A DNA stretch of 64,000 bases from Micavibrio sp. (GTDB lineage Bacteria > Pseudomonadota > Alphaproteobacteria > Micavibrionales > Micavibrionaceae): contig JAPJQV010000001.1 in NCBI GenBank assembly GCA_030824965.1, positions 434,001 through 498,000 on the forward strand, given 5' to 3'. This document shows, piece after piece, positions 51,088 to 60,343 of this stretch. A program made the translations under genes and the position numbers. A model generated the notes under the pieces. That model was not told where the DNA came from. It saw nothing but the letters and a program-made list of their open reading frames with translations, and did not search any database. Numbering within the stretch: the stretch's first letter is position 1; every line of letters begins with the position of its first letter.

Positions 51088-52368
51088 ATGCATGACATGC
51101 GCGCCATACGCGAAAATCCCGAAGCTTTCGATAAAAACTGGGCGCGGCGGGGAGTATCACCACAGACAGCCGATATTCTCCGGCTTGACGAACAGCGCCG
51201 CGCTTTTCAAACGGAAATGCAGGTCTTGCTGCAAAAAAGAAACGAGCTGTCAAAGCAAATCGGCCAGATCAAAGCTCAAAAAGGCAATGCCGATGAATTG
51301 ATGGCGGAAGTCGCCGCGATCAAGGAAAAAACCGCCGCGCTGGAAATATCTGAACAGCAAGCTGCCGAAGGATTGAATGAAATTCTATCTTCCCTGCCAA
51401 ACCAGCTTGCCGACGATGTGCCGGACGGAACATCGGAAGACGATAATGTCGAAATTCGCAAAGTTGGCAAGCCGAAACTCATCAACGATATCAAAGACCA
51501 CGTCGATATCGGCGAAGCGTTGGGCATGATGGATTTCGATACGGCGGCGAAAATGTCCGGAGCGCGTTTCGTTTTACTCAAAGGCCAATTGTCCCGCATG
51601 GAACGGGCGTTGGCGCAATTGATGCTCGATACCCATACGCAGGAACACGGCTATACCGAATGCTCTCCGCCTTTATTGGTCAATGACCAGACGATGTATG
51701 GCACCACTCAATTGCCGAAATTTGCCGACGATCAATTTAAAACCACGCGTGGCGACTGGTTGATTCCAACCGCGGAAGTTACGCTCACTAATATCGTGGC
51801 CGATACGATCATGGATGAAACCATGCTGCCAAAACGTTATACGGCTTTCACGCCATGTTTTCGTCAGGAAGCGGGTTCCGCAGGCCGTGATACGCGTGGC
51901 ATCATCCGTCAGCATCAATTTTATAAAGTAGAGATGGTAAGTATTGTTCTGCCGGAACAATCCGAAGCGGAGCATGAACGCATGCTCCAATGCGCGGAAA
52001 ATATTCTGAAGAAATTGGAGCTGCCGTTCCGAACGATCACTCTGTGTGCAGGAGATATCGGTTTTTCTGCCCGTAAAACTTACGATATCGAAGTCTGGGT
52101 TCCTTCCCAAAATAAATATCGCGAGATTTCAAGTTGTTCGAATTGCGGCGACATACAGTCCCGCAGGATGAAAGCCCGCTTCAAACGCAATGGTGCGAAA
52201 GAAACCGAATTCGTGCATACGCTCAACGGTTCCGGCCTTGCCGTAGGACGTACGTTAGTGGCTGTTATGGAAAATTATTACGATCCATCGGATGGTGGGA
52301 TATTCATTCCTAAAGCATTACAGCCTTATATGAATGGTTTGACTAAAATTACACCTCCAAAGCCTTAA
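51088..52368 (+). CDS. serS: Seryl-tRNA synthetase
   Basis: A 426-residue SerRS. The N-terminal coiled-coil arm (LDEQRRAFQTEMQVLLQKRNELSKQIGQIKAQKGN, about 30-65, and the return helix) binds the long variable arm of tRNA-Ser. The class II catalytic domain has the motif 2 sequence FTPCFRQEAGSAGRDTRGIIRQHQF and the motif 3 GSGLAVGRTLVAVMENY. Start at the ATG 51088 gives MHDMRAIRENPEAFDKNW, the standard N terminus. pcm follows after only 2 bp. Confidence 0.97.
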   Translation: MHDMRAIRENPEAFDKNWARRGVSPQTADILRLDEQRRAFQTEMQVLLQKRNELSKQIGQIKAQKGNADELMAEVAAIKEKTAALEISEQQAAEGLNEILSSLPNQLADDVPDGTSEDDNVEIRKVGKPKLINDIKDHVDIGEALGMMDFDTAAKMSGARFVLLKGQLSRMERALAQLMLDTHTQEHGYTECSPPLLVNDQTMYGTTQLPKFADDQFKTTRGDWLIPTAEVTLTNIVADTIMDETMLPKRYTAFTPCFRQEAGSAGRDTRGIIRQHQFYKVEMVSIVLPEQSEAEHERMLQCAENILKKLELPFRTITLCAGDIGFSARKTYDIEVWVPSQNKYREISSCSNCGDIQSRRMKARFKRNGAKETEFVHTLNGSGLAVGRTLVAVMENYYDPSDGGIFIPKALQPYMNGLTKITPPKP

Positions 52369-52370
52369 AA

Positions 52371-53057
52371 ATGAACTCGCCCGACGCTCGCAAAATCCGA
52401 TTGATCATGACGCTTCGTCAGGCGGGGATTACCGATACGAAAGTGCTGGGTGCGATAGAGCGTATCCCGCGTGAAAATTTCGTGCCGTATTCTTTTGGGG
52501 ACCGTGCCTATGAGGATACCGCACTGCCCATCGGTCTTGGACAAACTATTTCCCAGCCTTATGTCGTTGCTTACATGACATCCGCTTTGGAAATGGAAGA
52601 ACGCATGAGCGTTCTCGAAATCGGTACAGGCTGCGGCTATCAGGCGGCTATCCTTTCTAAACTTTGCCGCCGCGTGTACACAATTGAACGTCACAAGCCT
52701 TTGGCTGAAGTCGCGCATCGCCACTTCGATGAGCTTAAGCTAAGAAATATAACGAATAAATGCGATGACGGTATGAAAGGATGGCCGGAAGCTGCGCCAT
52801 TCGACCGCATTATTGTTACAGCTGCTGCGGCAGGCGATCCGCCTAAGCCGCTTCTCGATCAATTGAAAATCGGTGGCATCATGGTGATTCCGATTGGCGG
52901 GCAGGGGCAAAACCAGACCCTTCGCCGATATAAACGCGAAAGCGAGGAAATTTACTCAAAAATCGATTTGCTCCCTGTGAGGTTCGTGCCGCTTTTACCT
53001 GATGTGCCCAAAAACAATTCCTATTCACGCGAAGATTTACAGGAAGTGGCTTCGTGA
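52371..53057 (+). CDS. pcm: Protein-L-isoaspartate O-methyltransferase
   Basis: A 228-residue SAM-dependent repair enzyme for isoaspartate in aged proteins. IPRENFVPYSFGDRAYEDTALPIGLGQTISQPYVVAYMTSALE (in part; substrate site), VLEIGTGCGYQAAILSKL (SAM motif I, about 82-99) and GGIMVIPIGGQGQNQTLRRY are the family signatures. It starts 2 bp after serS and its stop overlaps the NlpD-like start by 4 bp (GTGA type). In related genomes a surE gene usually lies between serS and pcm; it is absent here. Confidence 0.95.
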   Translation: MNSPDARKIRLIMTLRQAGITDTKVLGAIERIPRENFVPYSFGDRAYEDTALPIGLGQTISQPYVVAYMTSALEMEERMSVLEIGTGCGYQAAILSKLCRRVYTIERHKPLAEVAHRHFDELKLRNITNKCDDGMKGWPEAAPFDRIIVTAAAAGDPPKPLLDQLKIGGIMVIPIGGQGQNQTLRRYKRESEEIYSKIDLLPVRFVPLLPDVPKNNSYSREDLQEVAS

Positions 53058-54046
53058 AAAAGCATTTTGCTTTATTGACCTTTCTACTTGTGTCATGCGC
53101 TCCGTCGAAAAATCTGGCGCCGGTTTATTCCTATGGGGTTGCGCCCGGTGTTGGAAGTCTGGGTGTCCATGTCGTGCAACCGACAGATACTGTTTATAAA
53201 ATTTCTCAGAAATATAATCTCGATTTGCGCGGGATTATTGAAGCCAACCATCTTTCTCCTCCTTATATGCTGTCCGCAGGAACCCGTCTAAATCTTCCGG
53301 CCCCGAAAACATATCGCGCACGCAGCACGGACAGCCTTTACAATGTGTCGCGTCTTTTTAATACGACGCAAACAGAACTCGCGTCTCTAAATAAACTTTC
53401 ACCACCTTACAAGCTTGCGCAAGGCCAACTTTTAAAAATCCCAGGTAGTTACGACACCACTGAGGAAATAGCACCTTCGGTAGCGCCTGATATATCCAGT
53501 ACATTGCCTGTTAACGAAAAAATAGAAACTGTGGTTTTGCCATCCAATCTTCCGGTGCCTGTTGCCACGCCCTCACCATCTTCGATGTCTATGCCGCCGC
53601 AGCCGGCCAACACCCATATTTCTGAACCTTTACAAACAGCCGGCGGTGCTAAAAACCTGCCTGTTCCGGCGCGGGCCGGAAAATTCCTGAAACCTGTAAA
53701 CGGTAAAATTATATCCAATTTCGGGGATAAAGCTGACGGTCAGCATAATGACGGGATCAATATCGCTGCTGTAAAAGGGGCATCTGTCAATGCGGCTGAA
53801 AATGGCAAAGTTGTTTATGTAGGGGATGAAATAAAAGGTTACGGCAATATGATTCTTTTACGCCATAAAGATCAATATATGACGGCTTATGCCCATCTTG
53901 GAAAAATGCTTGTTAAAAAAGGCGATGTGATACAGCGCGGACAGGCGATTGGCACGGTGGGATCGACGGGTTTCGTCGATAAGCCGCAACTCCATTTTGA
54001 AATTCGCAAAGGAAAGAAGGCTATAGATCCTTCTGGTTTAATTTAG
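53054..54046 (+). CDS. NlpD-like LysM/M23 lipoprotein (probable amidase activator)
   Basis: A 330-residue lipoprotein beginning with GTG at 53054 (MKKHFALLTFLLVSC, lipobox VSC). Two LysM domains follow (HVVQPTDTVYKISQKYNL and RARSTDSLYNVSRLFN with KLSPPYKLAQGQLLKIP), then a Pro/Ser linker (about 150-210) and a C-terminal M23 domain. In that domain the metal site reads QHNDGINIAA, YAHLGKM and PQLHFEIR: the usual HxxxD Asp and the HxH first His are replaced, as in NlpD/EnvC-type proteins that activate cell-wall amidases rather than cut peptidoglycan themselves. Position next to pcm is typical. Confidence 0.9.
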   Translation: MKKHFALLTFLLVSCAPSKNLAPVYSYGVAPGVGSLGVHVVQPTDTVYKISQKYNLDLRGIIEANHLSPPYMLSAGTRLNLPAPKTYRARSTDSLYNVSRLFNTTQTELASLNKLSPPYKLAQGQLLKIPGSYDTTEEIAPSVAPDISSTLPVNEKIETVVLPSNLPVPVATPSPSSMSMPPQPANTHISEPLQTAGGAKNLPVPARAGKFLKPVNGKIISNFGDKADGQHNDGINIAAVKGASVNAAENGKVVYVGDEIKGYGNMILLRHKDQYMTAYAHLGKMLVKKGDVIQRGQAIGTVGSTGFVDKPQLHFEIRKGKKAIDPSGLI

Positions 54047-54861
54047 AAATTCCCTCGTTCTTCAAGTTCGCGGTCTTTCCGTTGTACATCGAATTTCATG
54101 CGCATATTTTCTTTGGTGAGATTGTAAAAATAATCGTAATAGGATTTGTCATCGAGAACATAACGCCCTTCGCTGCCAATATTTGAAATGCGGATACCTG
54201 CGGGGCCGATAGTGGCGAATTTACCTGGGGCTTTCGGATAATTCAGAAGGAGAATGAAATTCCCTTTGTCTTCGAAAGGAGTGATGTTTTCAAACTTGGC
54301 CATATTATATTTAGGCAGTTTACGCAGGAATGAATCATAAAGGTTTAAATTTTCCTGTTTATTGATCAGCCATGATGGATTGGGCAAATTCTGATTAATC
54401 CAGTAGCGTGCCACGATGCCGCTTGAGTCCATGGGATATACTTCGCCGGGAAATTTCTCGAAACTGGACTGGTTTGTAACTTCTTCCTTTAAAAACTTAA
54501 AGAAATTTTTGCTGTCTTTGTAATAGTCGTGTCGGGCCAGAATGGTAGAAATAAGAATCCCGTTTTTGGAAATATAATAATCCTTTCCGGTCAAACCATT
54601 CGCGTCTTTTACGCTCAAAGCCAGCATCTCGGCTGGTTTGTTTATAAAAGGACTGATTGTTTCTTTATTTCCCTTTTTCATGCTTTCGGCAAGATATTCG
54701 AAGCGGCGCCATTCATCGGATTCATTCATGCGCCACTTGTAGACTTCTGTAAAACCTTCGCGGGCGTCAGGATCCGCCTTATACAGGCGGATCGAAACTT
54801 GGCTATCCGCGTAGGCAGGAATGGCGATTAACAGAAGCAATAACAAAATAAGCGATTTCAT
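54043..54861 (-). CDS. Exported protein of unknown function
   Basis: A 272-residue protein with a signal peptide when started at 54861 (MKSLILLLLLLIAIPAYA, cleavage after AYA; the ATG at 54867 adds two residues). The mature part is rich in Tyr, Asn and Lys with segments such as EWRRFEYLAESMKKGNKET, DYYKDSKNFFKFLKEEV and VQRKDRELEERGNF at the end, and has no Cys. It is more AT-rich than its neighbours. It overlaps the NlpD-like stop by 4 bp, end to end. No family recognised. Confidence 0.75.
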   Translation of the reverse strand: MKSLILLLLLLIAIPAYADSQVSIRLYKADPDAREGFTEVYKWRMNESDEWRRFEYLAESMKKGNKETISPFINKPAEMLALSVKDANGLTGKDYYISKNGILISTILARHDYYKDSKNFFKFLKEEVTNQSSFEKFPGEVYPMDSSGIVARYWINQNLPNPSWLINKQENLNLYDSFLRKLPKYNMAKFENITPFEDKGNFILLLNYPKAPGKFATIGPAGIRISNIGSEGRYVLDDKSYYDYFYNLTKENMRMKFDVQRKDRELEERGNF

Positions 54862-54977
54862 TGGCATATATAACCATAGATTTTGCATAGGATAAATAGA
54901 GCTGTTCCCTTGTTTTCGGGTGAGAAGAGGGGATATATAGTCTCATCTCAAACATTATTTAAAAGGTTCGACTTTAA

Positions 54978-55334
54978 ATGTTCATCAATTCTGCTCTGGC
55001 AGCTTCCGAAACGGTCACAACGGCTACTGCCGCTGCGTCATCCGGCGCGGCATTCCCGCAAACTATAATGTTCACAGTTGTTTTGGTGGTCCTGTTTTAC
55101 TTCTTGCTCATCCGCCCACAGCAGAAAAGATATAAAGAACATTCTGATATGCTGGGTAAATTGAGTGTAGGCGACACTGTTGTTACACAAGGCGGCGCTA
55201 TCGGCAAAATTGATTCAATGCCATCTGATAAAGAAGTTATCGTCGATTTCGGCAATAACGTTAAAATGACGATCCTGCGGTCTTCCGTCATGGGCAAATA
55301 CGAAGCTGAAGCCAAAAAGATAGACAAAAAATGA
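54978..55334 (+). CDS. yajC: Preprotein translocase subunit YajC
   Basis: A 118-residue YajC with one membrane helix (about 30-50, TIMFTVVLVVLFYFLLIRPQQKRYKEH, with the diagnostic FLLIRPQQKR), then a small soluble domain (LSVGDTVVTQGGAIGKIDSMP). YajC is a small accessory of the SecDF complex. Its stop overlaps the secD start by 4 bp, giving the conserved yajC-secD-secF order. Confidence 0.96.
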   Translation: MFINSALAASETVTTATAAASSGAAFPQTIMFTVVLVVLFYFLLIRPQQKRYKEHSDMLGKLSVGDTVVTQGGAIGKIDSMPSDKEVIVDFGNNVKMTILRSSVMGKYEAEAKKIDKK

Positions 55335-56878
55335 TTCATATTGCACGCTGGAAAATGGTGCTGATCGTATTGGTCAGTATCCTGTCCATTCTTTATACTA
55401 TCCCGAGCTTTTTGGATCAAAAAACGAAGGACTGGCTCGAAGCCAATGCGCCGTCATGGGCGCCGACACGTTCGGTCAATCTTGGTCTTGATTTGCGCGG
55501 CGGCTCCCATCTCCTGCTGGAAGCAGATATCGACAGCGTTATCAAACAGAAAACTGAAGATGGCGCTACAGCGTTGCGCACCGAACTGCGTAAGCAGAAA
55601 ATTGATTTTACCAATGTTTCAATTATTCCCAATGGAATTAAGCTTGATCTAAAATCTGAAGAACACCTGACGGCGGCTGAGAAAGAATTACGTCGCATCG
55701 ACGACAGTTTCGTTGTATCTCGTAACGGTCTGGCATTACAAGGCGTCTATGACGAGCGCGCTCTGAAAACCATCCGCACGCAGACTTTGTCACAGTCCAT
55801 TGAAATCGTAGAGCGCCGCGTCAATGAAACCGGTACACGCGAGCCTATTATCCAGCGTCAGGGCGATACGCGGATTCTCGTTCAATTACCAGGCGTTGAA
55901 AATCCGGAGCGCATCAAGGAACTGATGGGCCGCACGGCCAAGCTGACATTCCACCTGGTCGATCTTGATGGTAGCGGCGTCGATGCGCGTCTTCTTCCAA
56001 TGCACGACAATCCGGGTCAGAAAATCGCTATCAAACGCCGCGTGATCATGAGCGGCGACATGTTGGTTCAAGCACAACCTTCTTTTCAGGAAGGCGCGCC
56101 CGTTGTGAGCTTTAAGTTAAACGCGATCGGCTCGCGCCGTTTTTGCGATGTAACGACCCAGAACGTAAACAAACCTTTTGCCGTCGTACTCGATGGGGAA
56201 GTTATCACAGCGCCGAATATCAATTCCGCTATCTGCGGCGGTCAGGCGATCATCTCCGGAAGCTTTTCCGTTCAGGAAGCCAGCGATCTCGCCCTTCTTT
56301 TAAGAGCGGGAGCCTTGCCCACGACATTGACGGTTGTCGAAGAACGCTCTGTGGGTCCGACGCTCGGCTCTGACTCTGTCACTGCCGGAGCCTTTGCAAG
56401 CCTTGTCGCATTCGCTCTTGTTGTTGCGTTGATGCTCGTTTGTTACGGCCTGTTCGGCTTGTTTGCGTCTGTCGCACTGGTTATCAACCTTGCATTGACC
56501 TTTACCGTGATGACGCTAATCGGCGCAACATTGACTTTGCCGGGTATCGCGGGTCTCGTGCTGACCATCGGGCAAGCGGTTGACGCCAATGTACTTATTT
56601 TCGAGCGGATGAAAGAAGAGATCAGAGCGGGGCGTTCGGTTATGTCGGCGATTGATACCGGCTACCAGAAAGCCATGTCGTCGATTATCGACTCTAACCT
56701 GACCGCGCTTATTTCAGGGGCCATTTTGTATGCTGTCGGAACCGGCCCAATCAAGGGCTTCGCCGTTACACTGACAATAGGTATTCTGACATCGCTTTTT
56801 TCGGCGATCATGCTAACCCGCATGATGCTTTTGATCTGGCTGAAGAAAACCAAAGCAAAAACTATTCCGATTATGTGA
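55331..56878 (+). CDS. secD: Protein translocase subunit SecD
   Basis: A 515-residue SecD. The N-terminal helix leads to the periplasmic P1 region starting with TRSVNLGLDLRGGSHLLLE (the D1 motif) and QSIEIVERRVNETGTREP. The membrane part has LLLRAGALPTTLTVVEERSVGPTLGSD (about 318-344), LVLTIGQAVDANVLIFERMKEEI (D5 motif, proton path) and four further helices. SecDF uses the proton gradient to pull translocating proteins through SecYEG. It is shorter than E. coli SecD, normal for alphaproteobacteria. secF follows after 10 bp. Confidence 0.97.
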   Translation: MIHIARWKMVLIVLVSILSILYTIPSFLDQKTKDWLEANAPSWAPTRSVNLGLDLRGGSHLLLEADIDSVIKQKTEDGATALRTELRKQKIDFTNVSIIPNGIKLDLKSEEHLTAAEKELRRIDDSFVVSRNGLALQGVYDERALKTIRTQTLSQSIEIVERRVNETGTREPIIQRQGDTRILVQLPGVENPERIKELMGRTAKLTFHLVDLDGSGVDARLLPMHDNPGQKIAIKRRVIMSGDMLVQAQPSFQEGAPVVSFKLNAIGSRRFCDVTTQNVNKPFAVVLDGEVITAPNINSAICGGQAIISGSFSVQEASDLALLLRAGALPTTLTVVEERSVGPTLGSDSVTAGAFASLVAFALVVALMLVCYGLFGLFASVALVINLALTFTVMTLIGATLTLPGIAGLVLTIGQAVDANVLIFERMKEEIRAGRSVMSAIDTGYQKAMSSIIDSNLTALISGAILYAVGTGPIKGFAVTLTIGILTSLFSAIMLTRMMLLIWLKKTKAKTIPIM

Positions 56879-56888
56879 GTGCCAGAAT

Positions 56889-57827
56889 ATGAGAATTTTT
56901 AAATTCGCTGAAAATGCAAATTATAATTTTGTCGGACAACGCTATGTCGCGTTCTTTATAACAATTGCGATGATTGTCGGTTCGATCGCATTATTTGCAA
57001 CGAAAGGCTTGAATTACGGGATCGATTTTACAGGCGGCGTCATGATGGAAGTACGCGTGCCGGAAGCGCCCGATTTGCCCAGGCTGCGCGGCGAACTTGA
57101 TAATCTGGAACTTGGGCAACTCTCAATTCAGGAATTCGGGCAAAAAACCGATCTGATGATCCGTATCCCCGAACAAAAAGGCGGTAACGTTGCGCAACAG
57201 GCGGCGTTGGCAAAAGTTCAGGAAACGATCAACGCCGAATTCCCAAACGGCAAAGTTGATTACCGGCGAACCGAATTCGTTGGACCGCAAGTCGGTGACG
57301 AGCTTAAGGCGCGCGGTGCATGGGCGTTCGGCCTGACGGTGTTGGCAATTCTAGGCTATGTATGGTGGCGTTTTGAATGGCAATACGGCGTGTCGTCGAT
57401 TATCTGTCTGGTCCATGACACGCTCGCTGTTGTCGGACTGTTTTCTTTCCTTGGGCTTCAATTCGATCTGACGGCTTTGGCGGCTGTGCTGATGGTGGCG
57501 GGTTACTCAACGAATGATACAGTTATCGTTTTCGACCGCATCCGTGAAAACCGTCGCAAATTCAAGAAAATGAGTATGAAGGAATTGATCAACCTGTCAG
57601 TAAACCAGACATTGTCACGGACATTGATGACATCTCTTACCACGGTCTTGGCACTTGTCGCCTTGCTTTTCGGAGGTGCGGTCATTCGAGATTTCGTCAT
57701 TGCGATGCTGTTTGGCGTTATCGTTGGAACATATTCATCTATATACGTATCCGGCGCAGCGCTGATCTATATGCCTTTCCCTGATGATAAAAAACGCCAT
57801 GACGGTGAGGAAGCTGTTGCTGCCTGA
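56889..57827 (+). CDS. secF: Protein translocase subunit SecF
   Basis: A 312-residue SecF with six membrane helices. The N-terminal YGIDFTGGVMMEVRV is the D1-type motif, QVGDELKARGAWAFGLTVLAILGYVWWRFEW the second helix block, and VLMVAGYSTNDTVIVFDRIRENRRKF the D4/D6 motif with the conserved Asp. NQTLSRTLMTSLTTVLALVALLFGG follows. SecF partners SecD. The Mth938-type gene overlaps its stop by one base (TGATG). Confidence 0.97.
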   Translation: MRIFKFAENANYNFVGQRYVAFFITIAMIVGSIALFATKGLNYGIDFTGGVMMEVRVPEAPDLPRLRGELDNLELGQLSIQEFGQKTDLMIRIPEQKGGNVAQQAALAKVQETINAEFPNGKVDYRRTEFVGPQVGDELKARGAWAFGLTVLAILGYVWWRFEWQYGVSSIICLVHDTLAVVGLFSFLGLQFDLTALAAVLMVAGYSTNDTVIVFDRIRENRRKFKKMSMKELINLSVNQTLSRTLMTSLTTVLALVALLFGGAVIRDFVIAMLFGVIVGTYSSIYVSGAALIYMPFPDDKKRHDGEEAVAA

Positions 57828-58195
57828 TGACGGATGTAACGCCGCTTATTCAAGCCGGTCAGAAAATTATTCAGAGCTATGCCGCGGGTAAATTCAAGAT
57901 CAACGGCGTCTATTATGAATATCCGGTTATCGTGACGTCTTTTGACGTTAGTGAATGGCCATCGGCTTCTTTGAACAGTTTGTCCCCTGACTTTTTCCTA
58001 AAGTGGAAGGACGACATTGATGTTCTTATCATCGGTTCAGGCGCAAAAGGTGCTTTGCTAATGCCGCAAAAACGCGCCGAGTTCAAAGAGGCGGGTTTCT
58101 CAATTGAGATCATGGACACCGGCGCTGCTTGCCGAACGTTTAATGTTCTGACAGCGGAAGGCCGCCGGATTGCGGCGGCCTTGTTGCCAGTTTAA
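57827..58195 (+). CDS. Mth938-like domain protein
   Basis: A 122-residue protein of the Mth938 (DUF498/DUF598) family: PLIQAGQKIIQSYAAGKFKINGVYYEYPVIV, then DVLIIGSGAKGALLMPQKR (about 64-82) and IEIMDTGAACRTFNVLTAEGRRIAAALLPV at the end, the family hallmark. Mitochondrial relatives (NDUFAF3) aid complex I assembly, but the bacterial role is not established. It follows secF with a one-base overlap, the usual place in alphaproteobacteria. It ends 8 bp before the convergent sodB. Confidence 0.9.
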   Translation: MTDVTPLIQAGQKIIQSYAAGKFKINGVYYEYPVIVTSFDVSEWPSASLNSLSPDFFLKWKDDIDVLIIGSGAKGALLMPQKRAEFKEAGFSIEIMDTGAACRTFNVLTAEGRRIAAALLPV

Positions 58196-58202
58196 TTTTA
58201 AT

Positions 58203-58823
58203 TTAATCCGCGATTTTCTGCGGGCCTTTGTCAAACAACTCTGCGACATATTCCCAGTTGATCATGTTGTCGACGAAAGCTTCCAGATATTTTGGACGCG
58301 CGTTGCGGTAGTCTATATAATAAGAGTGTTCCCACACGTCGACGCCCAGCACAGGTGTTTTGCCTTGAACCAAGGGGTTTTCACCGTTCGGTGTTTTGAC
58401 GATCTCCAGCTTGCCGTTGCTATCCAGCGCGAGCCATGCCCAGCCGGACCCGAATTGGCCGACGCCTGCAGCAACAAAATCCGTTTTGAATTTATCGTAT
58501 CCGCCAAGATCGGACTGAATTTTCGCTTCAACAGCTCCCGGAATTTTTTTGCCGCCACCGTCTTTTTTCATCCAGTTCCAGAAATGGATATGGTTGTAAT
58601 GCTGACCGAGATTGTTGAAGAGCGGTTGGTTTTTTTGATTATAGGCGGCAACCATTGCTTCTTCTAAAGACTTGCCTTCAAGGCCTGTGCCCTGGATCAA
58701 TTCATTGGCTTTATCGACATAGGCTTTATGATGCTTGTCATGGTGAAATTCCAAAGTTTCTTTAGACATATAAGGCTGCAAAGCGTCATACGCATAAGGC
58801 AGATCGGGTAGTGTAAAAGCCAT
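58203..58823 (-). CDS. sodB: Superoxide dismutase (Fe type, possibly Fe/Mn)
   Basis: A 206-residue Fe/Mn superoxide dismutase. Metal ligands lie in LEFHHDKHHKAYVD (first His), FNNLGQHYNHIHFW (second His) and GVDVWEHSYYIDYRNARP (Asp and His). The Gln in NLGQHYNH occupies the place of the Fe-type Gln69 of E. coli SodB, and Gly rather than the Mn-type Gln precedes the later GSGWAWLAL, so Fe use is more likely. The enzyme is cytosolic. It is transcribed toward the Sec operon and starts 57 bp after the carboxypeptidase-like gene's end. Confidence 0.95.
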   Translation of the reverse strand: MAFTLPDLPYAYDALQPYMSKETLEFHHDKHHKAYVDKANELIQGTGLEGKSLEEAMVAAYNQKNQPLFNNLGQHYNHIHFWNWMKKDGGGKKIPGAVEAKIQSDLGGYDKFKTDFVAAGVGQFGSGWAWLALDSNGKLEIVKTPNGENPLVQGKTPVLGVDVWEHSYYIDYRNARPKYLEAFVDNMINWEYVAELFDKGPQKIAD

Positions 58824-58879
58824 AATAAAATCTCCTTTAAATCTTTACGGAGACTAACCTATAATTTCTGCCTGATTAA

Positions 58880-60268
58880 TCAACATGGTTTTTGAGTTAG
58901 AAGAGATCCGCCCATTGGCAAATAACTGATAGGCTCATTTGAACGGAGAGTTGCGATATTGGAATTTATAAATCCTTCTTTACTCTTGCTTCTTGTCAGC
59001 GCTTTTAAGCCAAGTCCGCCCGCTGCTAAGACGAAAATTCCAAGCAAACCCAGTTCCCTATAATCGGGAAGAGTAGAATCTTCAGGAGGAGCGATACTGA
59101 CTTTTTCATCCTGTGGAGCAATTCCTGCCTTAACTGTCTCAAGTTTCTGAAGTGGCTCAACTATCGGTTCAAATTTCTGGATTTTACCGCTTGCAATATC
59201 TTTCCCGATCTGGAGAACTGTCTTATTGATATGCATGTCACGCTGCTCTTTGCTTCTGTATCCTGCATAGGCAAAGGCAAAATCGATGCCTTTAACATTT
59301 ACCACGCCCACGGCCGCAATGCCTCCAAAGCACGTGAAACCGGGCTTCATTATTTCAAGGCCTTTGATCCTGTGCTGATAATCGGAATCGAATGCCTCGA
59401 TTTTGGATTTGAGGGTAAATTTTGTTTTTGTATCGGACCCCTTTTTAAATCCGTAAACTTCCTTTGAACGTCCATAATAGCTTTTTAAGTCGTCGCCGAA
59501 TTCGCTATACGCGGCAGACATAAGTTTCGCCATACCGAGTGGTGTTTGCCAGTGGGACTTGACTGCCTCGGCCGTATTGAAGCCGGTAGCGCTTGCCCAA
59601 TTGCCTTGTACGCCCAATCGGCGCGCATATTCGTTTTCAAGGGAATAGAATTCTTTCAGACTTCCTGAGATGCGAATAGCAAGGGCATTCGGGCCATCAT
59701 TAGAGGATCTTGTAAATACAGCGCGCAAAATCTGTTCTGCTGGTGCTTTATCGATGAAAGCAGGAATAGGGTCGTTACTTTGCAGGTATTTAGATTTGCT
59801 TGCACTTCTATAAGAGCGATGCTGGATCGGTATTCTTTCATCCTTTGAAATTCTGTCTTTGCCTGTACCGTTTTTCATGCGATCGAGCGCGATATAAGCG
59901 GGCATGAGTTTTGTCGCAGATGAGAAGAAGGCGCGTTTATTAGCATCGGTTGCGTCACCGATAACTTCCCCTGTTTGGGTATTGATGAAAATCTCTACCG
60001 GTTTCCATGAAAGGACTTCGCTTATATCGCATGAACCATTTTTGACTAAAGGCGTGGCCGCTTTTGATTTAGGCAAGTCGCTTTGCTTTTTTTCCACCTT
60101 GGCTTTTGGCTTATGATCCGATTTTGCGGACTTGGCCGGCTTGTGCACTTTGGACTTTTTAATAACTTGTGCTGTTTTGGTAGGTTTTGCATCGGCTTCA
60201 GAATCAAGAATACCAAGGCTCGAGACCAATGCAACGGAAGCAGCAAAAGGAGCAAAGATATTCTTCAT
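58880..60268 (-). CDS. D-alanyl-D-alanine carboxypeptidase-like protein (S11) with altered KTG box
   Basis: A 462-residue exported protein. It has a signal peptide (residues 1 to about 27), a Lys/Ala/Pro-rich linker (30-72) and an S11 serine-peptidase domain with SSATKLMPAYIALDRM (Ser117, Lys120) and SSNDGPNALA (Ser188, Asn190). The third motif, normally KTG, reads MKPGFTC (Lys308-Pro-Gly310). A single membrane helix follows near the C terminus (about 408-426, LGLLGIFVLAAGGLGLKAL). It would trim peptidoglycan stem peptides if active. It is set between sodB and the squalene-synthase-like gene, where the Sec operon would usually continue. Confidence 0.75.
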   Translation of the reverse strand: MKNIFAPFAASVALVSSLGILDSEADAKPTKTAQVIKKSKVHKPAKSAKSDHKPKAKVEKKQSDLPKSKAATPLVKNGSCDISEVLSWKPVEIFINTQTGEVIGDATDANKRAFFSSATKLMPAYIALDRMKNGTGKDRISKDERIPIQHRSYRSASKSKYLQSNDPIPAFIDKAPAEQILRAVFTRSSNDGPNALAIRISGSLKEFYSLENEYARRLGVQGNWASATGFNTAEAVKSHWQTPLGMAKLMSAAYSEFGDDLKSYYGRSKEVYGFKKGSDTKTKFTLKSKIEAFDSDYQHRIKGLEIMKPGFTCFGGIAAVGVVNVKGIDFAFAYAGYRSKEQRDMHINKTVLQIGKDIASGKIQKFEPIVEPLQKLETVKAGIAPQDEKVSIAPPEDSTLPDYRELGLLGIFVLAAGGLGLKALTRSKSKEGFINSNIATLRSNEPISYLPMGGSLLTQKPC

Positions 60269-60343
60269 GGCAGTAAATTATATAAATATTATGTAAATGT
60301 CAACTATTTGTTAATTATAAAATAGAATGGTAAATATTGCCGC

